A DNA stretch of 6,307 nt from Bacteroidia bacterium (GTDB lineage Bacteria; Bacteroidota; Bacteroidia; Bacteroidales; UBA5342). The notes beneath the pieces are model-generated. The model did not search any database, was not told where the DNA came from, and worked only from the letters and a program-made list of their open reading frames with translations. The position numbers and the translations under genes are program-made. The stretch is taken from NCBI GenBank assembly GCA_030433225.1, contig JAUIMD010000126.1, positions 1-6,307 on the forward strand. Direction: 5' to 3'. Of this stretch, positions 1 through 5,965 are shown in pieces; the first letter of the stretch is position 1; each line of letters starts with the position of its first letter.

Positions 1-1035
1 GGTCAACGATTGGTCCATCAGGTTTTTGTATGTTGGGGAGTTCACAATGGTGGGATCCATGTCGTTATCAATCACCTGGCCATTTATATTGGAAGATGGC
101 CAGGAGCCACCGGGAGATGTTTGTGTTTTCACCTGTTCCAGAAAAATAAAGCTGCGCGAAACCGGTTTAGCGGGCTTGAATCCGCTCTCCTGAACCGAAG
201 CACGTACAATAAACCCAGGGGTGCGGCTCCTTCCGTTAGTGCTCAGCGGGTTTACAGGTATGCTCACCGTATTGCCGCCTTTAAAGGATGTTTGGGAATC
301 TTGTGGATTGCTTCCATCCAGGGTATACACAATGGAAAGGTTAGCATTGGGGTGTGTAATGCGAAGCAGGAAGGTTTCCTCGTAAAATCCGGACGTGTGT
401 GAGAAGGTCAGGCCCAGGGTGTCTGGAGTTTCCGGCAGGTCGGGGACCGCGTTCAGTCGCAGGTTAAAATGAAGGTCAGAGCTGGACAGGCTTGTGTTAA
501 ACACCTGGACCGCCAGCGTATTGGTGCCTTCGTTCAGGAGCAGATCGGCAGTGGGCAGTACATAGGTCTCCCAGTTGCCCGACTCGTGGTTGTTCGGGGC
601 CAGGCTCTGCGCATTTTTGGTTTCCGGACTGTTGATGCTAAGGGCCTCAATCCCGTTGATCCACAGCGTAAAGCCATCATCAAAATTTACAGCGGCACTT
701 ATTTTTTTTAGCATGGAGGCGTGGGTGGCGGTAAAAGTGCCCTTCAGGTACAGGGTGGAATAGGTGTTTTGCATGTCGCCCAGCTGGGTTCCGCCGGTTC
801 CGTCACCGTACCAAAAAGGCGCAGGGGCTTTTGTCCAGGCCGAAACATTATATTCAGGAAACATCCAGTTGCCAGGCAGGGCAGCGGCATCCTTTCCTTT
901 TAAATAACTAAAAACGGAGCCTTCTGCAAACTGAATTTGCCCCTGAAGCTGCCCGTTCAGTAAAAAAAACAGCACCCCAAATACCAGAAGGAAAGGACGA
1001 AAAGAGGAACGATTGGCAGCAATTTTGGGAATCAT
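1..1035 (-). CDS. Secreted CotH-kinase-type surface protein, N-terminal part (partial, runs off left edge)
   Basis: An uninterrupted frame on the minus strand runs from an ATG at 1035-1033 to the window edge (345 codons, no stop). Residues 1-32 look like a Sec signal peptide: basic N-region, hydrophobic core at about 14-26, probable cut near LQG/Q, and no lipobox Cys. Residues 36-195 resemble a galactose-binding-like beta sandwich, with FDDGFTLWING at 118-128 and LNEGTNTLAVQVFN at 167-180. Residues 208-300 fit a chitobiase C-terminal/Fn3-associated domain (SGFYEETFLLRI at 215-226, YTLDGSNP at 237-244). Residues 300-345, with DMDPTIVNSPTYKNLM at 325-340, match the linker that in this family precedes the CotH kinase-like domain. 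That domain would lie outside the window, so the CotH name is inferred from domain order. A surface or secreted role is likely; substrate unknown. T9SS export is possible but its C-terminal signal is not visible. The start is chosen because the signal peptide follows it directly. The plus-strand frames over this region are shadows. Confidence 0.82.
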   Translation of the reverse strand, partial: MIPKIAANRSSFRPFLLVFGVLFFLLNGQLQGQIQFAEGSVFSYLKGKDAAALPGNWMFPEYNVSAWTKAPAPFWYGDGTGGTQLGDMQNTYSTLYLKGTFTATHASMLKKISAAVNFDDGFTLWINGIEALSINSPETKNAQSLAPNNHESGNWETYVLPTADLLLNEGTNTLAVQVFNTSLSSSDLHFNLRLNAVPDLPETPDTLGLTFSHTSGFYEETFLLRITHPNANLSIVYTLDGSNPQDSQTSFKGGNTVSIPVNPLSTNGRSRTPGFIVRASVQESGFKPAKPVSRSFIFLEQVKTQTSPGGSWPSSNINGQVIDNDMDPTIVNSPTYKNLMDQSLT

Positions 1036-1065
1036 AAAAATGGATTTTATCCTGAAATTTTTGAG

Positions 1066-1073
1066 CAAACGTA
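1066..1073 (-). promoter_or_regulatory. Candidate Bacteroidota sigma-A -7 box for the CotH-like gene
   Basis: Read on the minus strand this is TACGTTTG, a perfect match to the Bacteroidota -7 consensus TAnnTTTG. It lies 30 bases upstream of the ATG at 1035, leaving a short 5' leader. The expected -33 element (TTTG, 19 bases further upstream) is not present; that position reads ATTC. The call therefore rests on one box plus its position. Confidence 0.4.
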
Positions 1074-1201
1074 AATGTAACAGAATTATACTGAATGCCA
1101 TGGGGCTGAGTCATTTTCGGCAAAATACCCCCATTCTTTTCATTCCTTTCCAACTAAAACGGGGAAATTTTGGTTGTACATAAAAAATAATCACACGTTC
1201 T

Positions 1202-1228
1202 TGTCCTGTTTCCTTATGGCCGGTCGTC
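1202..1228 (+). promoter_or_regulatory. Candidate ECF-sigma promoter of the DGPF/sigma operon
   Basis: TGTCCT at 1202-1207 and CGTC at 1225-1228 are separated by 17 bases, a normal -35/-10 spacing for ECF sigma factors. They lie 41 bases before the start codon of the DGPF gene. From memory, ECF42 promoters described in Streptomyces have a TGTCGA-like -35 and a CGAC/CGTC-type -10, which this resembles. If real, the sigma factor encoded by the second gene would drive its own operon. The motif is short, and only one copy is visible. Confidence 0.35.
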
Positions 1229-1269
1229 TTACCTATGAACGTATTTATTTATCTTAAAAAATTAAAGAC

Positions 1270-1620
1270 ATGAAAGATTTTATGATGTTATTTCACAGCG
1301 CTCCAAATCCCGATTTAAACCCAACTCCTGAGCAAATTCAGGAGGAAGTAAAAGCCTGGCACGATTGGATTGGTGGCATTGGTGCACAGGGTAAACTGAA
1401 AAACCCGGGAGAAGCATTGGGTTTTGAAGGAAAAACAATGCATGCCGATGGAACCATTACCGATGGGCCCTATGCCGAACTGAAAGAAATTGTGGGCGGT
1501 TTTATTATTGTAAGTGCCGGGTCGGTGGAAGAAGCCATAGCCTTGGGCAAGGGATGCCCGGTGTTGAACGATGGTGGAAAAGTAGAGGTGCGTGACATTA
1601 TGGTTTTTGAAGGCATGTAA
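1270..1620 (+). CDS. YCII/DGPF-domain protein (ECF42-associated)
   Basis: This 116-residue protein is a single YCII-related (DGPF) domain of normal length. Seen in the sequence: a beta-strand start MKDFMMLF, the signature DGPYAELKEIVGGF at 65-78 (Tyr in place of the usual Phe of DGPF), and the family's closing pattern of a Cys-Pro at 96-97, a Gly-Gly at 102-103 and VEVRDI at 105-110. The fold is a ferredoxin-like alpha/beta barrel related to YciI. No enzymatic activity has been firmly assigned to this subgroup. The protein is probably cytoplasmic, as no signal peptide or membrane segment is present. It lies 18 bases upstream of an ECF sigma factor with a long C-terminal extension, the standard ECF42 partnership, so it is probably a target of that sigma factor; such proteins are not known as classical anti-sigma factors. 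The start has an A-rich upstream (AAAAAATTAAAGAC), typical of Bacteroidota, with no Shine-Dalgarno. Confidence 0.9.
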   Translation: MKDFMMLFHSAPNPDLNPTPEQIQEEVKAWHDWIGGIGAQGKLKNPGEALGFEGKTMHADGTITDGPYAELKEIVGGFIIVSAGSVEEAIALGKGCPVLNDGGKVEVRDIMVFEGM

Positions 1621-1638
1621 GGCCAAACGTGTTATTGC

Positions 1639-2865
1639 ATGGCTACAGACCAACGGCACTTGTCCGAAATTTTTAAAACAGAGTACAGCAACCTGGTGGC
1701 TGTACTCTGTAATTACTATGGCCTGTCAGACCTTCAACTGGCAGAAGACATCGTTTCGGAGACTTTTGTGCGGGCCATGAAAACCTGGTCGCATAAAGGG
1801 GTGCCGGACGCCCCGCAGGCCTGGCTCAGAAAAGTGGCACAAAACCTGTTTGTGGAGCATTTTCGGCGGCAAAAAGTGTTTGACGAAAAAATTGTGCCCG
1901 ATATTAAGATTGGCCTGTCCGCCACCGAACCCTTTGAAATTACCACCCGCCTAATTGAAGATAGCCAGTTGCGCATGATGTTTGTATTGTGCGACCCGGC
2001 GCTAAACAAAGAGGCACAAGTATGCATGGCCCTGCGCATTTTGTGTGGATTTTCTATAGAAGAAATTGCGTTGGCCTTACTTTCCAACAAAGAAGCCATC
2101 AACAAAAAACTGTACCGGGCCAAAAAAGTCATCCAACAGAAAAAACGTTTCGAAACAGAACTCTCACCCACCGAATACCAACAGCGGCTGGATGGGGTGC
2201 TGCGCATTCTTTACCTTTTGTTTAACGAAGGCTATTACAGCAGTGTGAATGAGCAGAGTATCCGCTTTGACATTTGCTGGGAAGCCATGCGCCTGGTGCT
2301 TTTTCTTAGTCGGCAGGATGTTTTTCCCAAACCCGCTACTCATGCACTTTTGGCACTGATGTGCTTTCATGCCTCCCGGTTAGAAGCGCGCATTGACGGT
2401 GAGCACGGAGATATGTTGTATGACCATCAGGATAAAACCAGGTGGAACCGGGAACTGATCGCAAAAGGAGAACAGTACTTAGCGCTGGCTTCAACAGGCA
2501 AAGTGGCTACCAAATACCACCTTGAGGCTGCTATTGCCTATTGGCACACGGTTGAAAATGATGAAAAATGGGAGCATATTTTGCAATTGTATAACAGGCT
2601 TTTACGAGTGGAGTATTCGCCTGTTATTGCCATGAATCGTACCTATGCCCTGGCCAAAGCAAATTCGGTGGAGGAGGCCCTGGAACAGGCGCATCAACTT
2701 AACCTGCCCAATAACCATTACTATTATTGCTTATTGGCAGAGTTGTACCGCATGCAGCATCAATTGGATCAGGAACGTATGTGTTTACACAAAGCGCTTT
2801 TGCTGGCCCGTAAAAAAAATGAGGTGGCGCTTATCAAAGCAAAAATTGCCCAAAACGCCACCTGA
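1639..2865 (+). CDS. ECF sigma factor, ECF42-like, with DUF6596/TPR-like C-terminal extension
   Basis: This 408-residue RNA polymerase sigma factor is about twice the length of a minimal ECF sigma. Sigma-2 spans about 8-78, including the region-2 stretch LAEDIVSETFVRAMKTW at 34-50 and AWLRKVAQNLFVEHFRRQ at 61-78. Sigma-4 spans about 105-170, with the helix-turn-helix GFSIEEIALALLSNKEAINKKLYRAKK at 137-163 split around the turn. Residues 186-285 match DUF6596: LYLLFNEGYY at 191-200, EAMRLVLFL at 215-223, LLALMCFHASR at 237-247, and QDKTRWNRELI at 264-274. Residues about 295-395 are helical and TPR-like, including SPVIAMNRTYALAK at 327-340. This architecture plus the adjacent DGPF gene identifies group ECF42. 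In that group the C-terminal extension is known to be needed for activity, in place of a separate anti-sigma factor, and none is encoded here. The 18-base gap indicates co-transcription with the DGPF gene. The activating signal is unknown. Confidence 0.93.
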   Translation: MATDQRHLSEIFKTEYSNLVAVLCNYYGLSDLQLAEDIVSETFVRAMKTWSHKGVPDAPQAWLRKVAQNLFVEHFRRQKVFDEKIVPDIKIGLSATEPFEITTRLIEDSQLRMMFVLCDPALNKEAQVCMALRILCGFSIEEIALALLSNKEAINKKLYRAKKVIQQKKRFETELSPTEYQQRLDGVLRILYLLFNEGYYSSVNEQSIRFDICWEAMRLVLFLSRQDVFPKPATHALLALMCFHASRLEARIDGEHGDMLYDHQDKTRWNRELIAKGEQYLALASTGKVATKYHLEAAIAYWHTVENDEKWEHILQLYNRLLRVEYSPVIAMNRTYALAKANSVEEALEQAHQLNLPNNHYYYCLLAELYRMQHQLDQERMCLHKALLLARKKNEVALIKAKIAQNAT

Positions 2866-2882
2866 AAAACTGTTTTTCGTGG
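2858..2882. terminator. Hairpin between convergent genes, possible bidirectional terminator
   Basis: CCAC (2858-2861) pairs with GTGG (2879-2882), and GAAAAAC (2864-2870) pairs with GTTTTTC (2872-2878), with a two-base CT bulge and a one-base nominal centre. The sigma-factor stop TGA (2863-2865) lies inside the left arm and the korB stop (2883-2885) begins directly after the right arm, so only 17 bases separate two convergent genes. The arms are A/T-rich, and there is no clear T-run beyond the stem on either strand, so strong intrinsic termination is not assured. Confidence 0.5.
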
Positions 2883-3893
2883 TTAATCTACTGCCCAGGT
2901 ATTGCCGGAATGCACCAGGTCATCAAAACTTTTAATGCCTGTAGTCTGGTGAACAGCATCCATTTGCAGCTGTACATTTTCATCGTAGGTTGGCTCCTGA
3001 ACGGACCGTATCACCCCCATGGCTACCGGAAATTCAGGATACTCCATATTCACAAGGTCAATGTGCAGAGAAGTGTCTTTTTCGTGCGCATTGTGCACCA
3101 AAACGTCTCTTTCGGTAAACCCGCCTTTGCCTAAATCCACCACTTTAACATCAAAGCCCACCCGAATTAAGCCCTTGTCGCGGTTCTTGCCAAAAATCAT
3201 TTTTTTGCCGTGTTCCAGGTGAAGGGTCCGGTCTTCTTTGTGTTCTTTATCGGTAATGGCAATATGCGTTTTGTCGTTATATATCACGCAATTTTGCAGC
3301 ACCTCTATTACGCTGGTTCCTTTGTGGTCGGCAGCGGCTTTAAATACTTCTTTGGAAAGTTCCAGGTCGGTATCAATGGTGCGGGCAAAAAACTGGCCGC
3401 GCGCACCTAAAGCCAGTTCTCCGGGTCGGAAGGGAACTTCGACTGTACCAAAGGGCGAGGATTTGGACACGGTTCCCTTGCGCGAAGTAGGGGAATACTG
3501 CCCTTTTGTTAAGCCATAAATCTGGTTGTTAAACAAAATAATGTTGATGTCGATGTTGCGCCGTATGGCATGAATGAAATGGTTTCCACCAATGGCCAGG
3601 GCATCGCCATCGCCTGAAATCTGCCATACCATCAAGTCAGGGCGCGCTGTTTTTACCCCGCTGGCAATGGCAGGAGCACGCCCGTGGATGGTGTGAAATC
3701 CATACGTGTTCATGTAATATGGCAGGCGGCTGGAACATCCGATACCGGAAACTACCACCACTTCTTCCTGGGGGCGGCCAATATCGGCCAGGGTACTTTG
3801 CAGCATTCTTAAAATGGCATGGTCGCCGCAACCCGGGCACCAGCGCACATTTTGGTTGCTTTTAAAATCTTTAAAATTATATCCGTTTGCCAT
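2883..3893 (-). CDS. korB: 2-oxoacid:ferredoxin oxidoreductase, beta subunit (2-oxoglutarate type)
   Basis: This 336-residue subunit binds thiamine diphosphate (TPP) and a [4Fe-4S] cluster. The enzyme oxidatively decarboxylates a 2-oxoacid with CoA and passes electrons to ferredoxin. Seen: the WCPGCG motif at 18-23, giving likely cluster ligands Cys19 and Cys22, with Cys53 (GIGCSSR) and Cys202 (QNCVIYND) as the other two. The TPP/Mg motif GDGDALAIGGNH is at 94-105, followed by NNQIYGLTKGQYSPTS at 122-137. The length is normal for KorB, and it has no ferredoxin domain of its own, so an external ferredoxin encoded elsewhere is needed. The start follows the korA stop by 2 bases, so it is translated from the same mRNA. 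The GLTKGQYSPTS context and the pairing with a gamma-alpha fused KorA favour 2-oxoglutarate, but pyruvate or branched-chain 2-oxoacids cannot be excluded from sequence alone. The enzyme is cytoplasmic. Confidence 0.93.
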   Translation of the reverse strand: MANGYNFKDFKSNQNVRWCPGCGDHAILRMLQSTLADIGRPQEEVVVVSGIGCSSRLPYYMNTYGFHTIHGRAPAIASGVKTARPDLMVWQISGDGDALAIGGNHFIHAIRRNIDINIILFNNQIYGLTKGQYSPTSRKGTVSKSSPFGTVEVPFRPGELALGARGQFFARTIDTDLELSKEVFKAAADHKGTSVIEVLQNCVIYNDKTHIAITDKEHKEDRTLHLEHGKKMIFGKNRDKGLIRVGFDVKVVDLGKGGFTERDVLVHNAHEKDTSLHIDLVNMEYPEFPVAMGVIRSVQEPTYDENVQLQMDAVHQTTGIKSFDDLVHSGNTWAVD

Positions 3894-3895
3894 TG

Positions 3896-5743
3896 TTAGT
3901 CGTTTTTAAGTTTCAAAAACCGTTCTTTTAATTCTGAGGTGGTAAAGGGGAGCCCCTGTACTTTATTGAATTGCTGAAAGGGAATGTCAGGATACGTCAT
4001 GCGCAGGTAGCTTACAAATTGGCCCATGTTCAGTTCGCACACCAGCACTTTTTTGTAACGGCGCAGCACTTTTTCGGTGTTTTTTGGCAGGGGCTTTATA
4101 AAGTTAAAATGCGCATAGGCAATGGAGTCTCCGGTCAGGTTCATTTCATCAATAGCCGTGTAAATGTGTCCGAAAGTACCACCCCAGCCAATCACAAGCA
4201 CTTCGGCATTGCGTGGACCGTACACGTGCAGTTCGGGAATAACCTCTGCTACGTTCTGTACTTTTTGTTCCCTGAGTTCCACCATACGGTGATGGTTTTT
4301 AGGGTCATACGATACATCGCCGGTGTTGTAATCTTTTTCCAATCCACCAATGCGGTGCATAAATTCGGGTGTTCCGGGAACTGCCCAATACCGGGTAAGG
4401 GTGGCATCTTTACGTATATACGGATGCCAATCCTGTGCAGCCCCTACGGCATATGGCGGTTCAATGGCAGGCCAATCGGCCAGTTTGGGTACTTTCCAGG
4501 GTTGACTGCCATTGGCCAGAAAACTGTCAGACAGCAAGACGACGGGAGTCATAAACTCGACCGCAATTTTTGAGGCCCAGTATGCATAGTCGAAACAATT
4601 GGAAGGGGTGCTGCCGGCCATTACTACGGCAGGACTTTCCCCGTTTCTTCCATATAAGGCCTGCATCAGGTCGCTTTGTTCGGTTTTGGTAGGCAGGCCG
4701 GTGGACGGGCCTCCGCGCTGTACATTAATAATTACCAGGGGTAATTCGCCCATTACGGCCAAACCAATAGCCTCAGACATTAACGCAAGGCCAGGCCCCG
4801 AGGTTGAGGTAGCCCCCAGTGAACCGCTGAAACTGGCACCCAGGGCAGTACAAATTCCGGCAATCTCATCTTCTGCCTGGAAAACCTTTACGCCTAAATC
4901 TTTACGGGCGGATAATTCCTGCAATATTTCAGATGCAGGAGTAATGGGGTAAGTGCCCAGGAAAAGTTTGAGGCCGGCTTTTTCAGCAGCTGCAATCATC
5001 CCCCATGCAATGGCCTGGTTGCCATTCATGTTGCGGTAAACACCCGGTTCCAAATCGGCAGACTGGATGATGTACGATGGAGTGAGTGCCTGTATGGTTA
5101 CGCCATAGTTGTAGCCATCGCGCAGTACTTTTTTATTGGCCTTGGCGATCTCCGGCTTTTTTCCAAATTTCTTTTCAATGAGGGTGTTTACATTGTCCAG
5201 GTTACGGTTGAACAACCACAGAACCAGGCCTAGTGCAAACATGTTTTTGGTGCGCAAAACCGTTTTTTTGTCCAATCCCATATCTTCCAGGCTGGCTTTG
5301 GTAAGGGTGGATATGGGGGCTTTTAAAATATTAAAATCCTGAAGCGAATCTTCAGTCACAGGGTCATCTCCAACATAGCCGGCCTTGCGCAGGTTTTTTT
5401 CATCAAAGGCATCTACATCCATTATAATGGTAGCACCGGGCCTGATGTGGTTAATGTTGGCTTTTAATGCTGCCGGGTTCATGGCCACCAGTACATCGGC
5501 CAGGTCGCCGGGGGTGTACACCTCTGAGTTGCCCAGGTGTACCTGAAAGCCGGATACACCACCAATGGTTCCCTGTGGGGCACGAATTTCTGCCGGGTAG
5601 TCCGGGAAAGTGGAAATGTCGTTGCCGGTAAGTGCCGATGAGTCGGAAAACAAGGTTCCCGTTAGTTGCATCCCATCGCCCGAATCGCCTGAAAAACGAA
5701 TTACGACTTCCTTTAGCTCAATTACTCTGGAACTTTTCTCCAT
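3896..5743 (-). CDS. korA: 2-oxoacid:ferredoxin oxidoreductase, fused gamma-alpha subunit (2-oxoglutarate type)
   Basis: This 615-residue protein is the partner of KorB, of the length usual for the fused form. The gamma domain is N-terminal (about 11-205), with FSGDSGDGMQLTG at 17-29 and YPAEIRAPQGTIGG at 49-62. The alpha subunit's pyrimidine-binding domain follows (about 240-420): GTYPITPASEI at 263-273, QAEDEIAG at 289-296 carrying the Glu that activates TPP, TSTSGPGL at 312-319, and QRGGPSTGLPTKTEQSDL at 342-359. A transketolase C-terminal-like domain occupies about 505-600 (VLVIGWGGTFG at 515-525, FNFIKPLP at 546-553). All key motifs are intact. The start ATG has no Shine-Dalgarno. It is the first gene of a korA-korB operon. 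The enzyme may serve the TCA cycle or, run in reverse, reductive carboxylation; the window holds nothing else to decide this. The 200-codon open frame on the opposite strand at 3971-4573 is antisense to these conserved motifs and not a gene. Confidence 0.94.
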   Translation of the reverse strand: MEKSSRVIELKEVVIRFSGDSGDGMQLTGTLFSDSSALTGNDISTFPDYPAEIRAPQGTIGGVSGFQVHLGNSEVYTPGDLADVLVAMNPAALKANINHIRPGATIIMDVDAFDEKNLRKAGYVGDDPVTEDSLQDFNILKAPISTLTKASLEDMGLDKKTVLRTKNMFALGLVLWLFNRNLDNVNTLIEKKFGKKPEIAKANKKVLRDGYNYGVTIQALTPSYIIQSADLEPGVYRNMNGNQAIAWGMIAAAEKAGLKLFLGTYPITPASEILQELSARKDLGVKVFQAEDEIAGICTALGASFSGSLGATSTSGPGLALMSEAIGLAVMGELPLVIINVQRGGPSTGLPTKTEQSDLMQALYGRNGESPAVVMAGSTPSNCFDYAYWASKIAVEFMTPVVLLSDSFLANGSQPWKVPKLADWPAIEPPYAVGAAQDWHPYIRKDATLTRYWAVPGTPEFMHRIGGLEKDYNTGDVSYDPKNHHRMVELREQKVQNVAEVIPELHVYGPRNAEVLVIGWGGTFGHIYTAIDEMNLTGDSIAYAHFNFIKPLPKNTEKVLRRYKKVLVCELNMGQFVSYLRMTYPDIPFQQFNKVQGLPFTTSELKERFLKLKND

Positions 5744-5965
5744 ACCGTTGGAATTTAAAAGTTTGAAATGTCACTTTTGATTGTAGTAAGTTTCTCTTAC
5801 ATTTAAACATCAAAACAGAGGGAAAAGGTAGGGGTTTTATGTATACGTTATCCTTAATTTTACATGTTTTAAATCATATATCTAGATGTTTCGTTATTTA
5901 ATTATATCCAGCCAGTTAAGTAGTTTGGAACGGATGTAAATAAGGCGATGCAGTGGCCAAAAAAA
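5744..5965. other. Divergent intergenic region, korA / ClC
   Basis: This 222-base AT-rich stretch separates the divergent korA and ClC genes and must hold promoters for both. Beyond the inverted repeats listed for 5757-5815, I found no clean TAnnTTTG promoter box on either strand, no tRNA-like fold and no plausible small coding gene. In the ClC frame a TAG stop lies about 25 bases before the ATG at 5948. Confidence 0.6.
5757..5815. repeat. Nested inverted repeats upstream of korA
   Basis: Three short inverted pairs overlap in this AT-rich stretch, 14-72 bases before the korA start: AAAAGT (5757-5762) with ACTTTT (5773-5778), TTTTGAT (5775-5781) with ATCAAAA (5809-5815), and inside the latter GTAAG (5786-5790) with CTTAC (5796-5800). 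They could form part of an operator or leader structure. AT-rich intergenic DNA produces short palindromes by chance, and no named regulator site is recognised. Confidence 0.3.

Noticed and set aside
10..402. A 130-codon plus-strand open frame at the left edge
   Set aside because: The minus strand of the same DNA gives a signal peptide plus recognisable domains in one uninterrupted frame; the plus frame is a shadow.
908..1153. An 81-codon minus-strand open frame overlapping the CotH-like gene start
   Set aside because: It runs through the intergenic region in a different frame from the signal-peptide protein, and its translation shows no domain or signal.
1142..1200. A possible housekeeping promoter upstream of the DGPF gene (TTTTGG and AT-rich DNA)
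   Set aside because: No TAnnTTTG box occurs at the required spacing, so only the ECF-type candidate was kept.
1734..2207. A 157-codon minus-strand open frame antisense to the sigma gene
   Set aside because: It overlaps the conserved sigma-2 and sigma-4 coding sequence and has no recognisable content.
3971..4573. A 200-codon open frame on the plus strand inside korA
   Set aside because: It is antisense to conserved KorA motifs, has no family resemblance and is explained by codon bias of the real gene.
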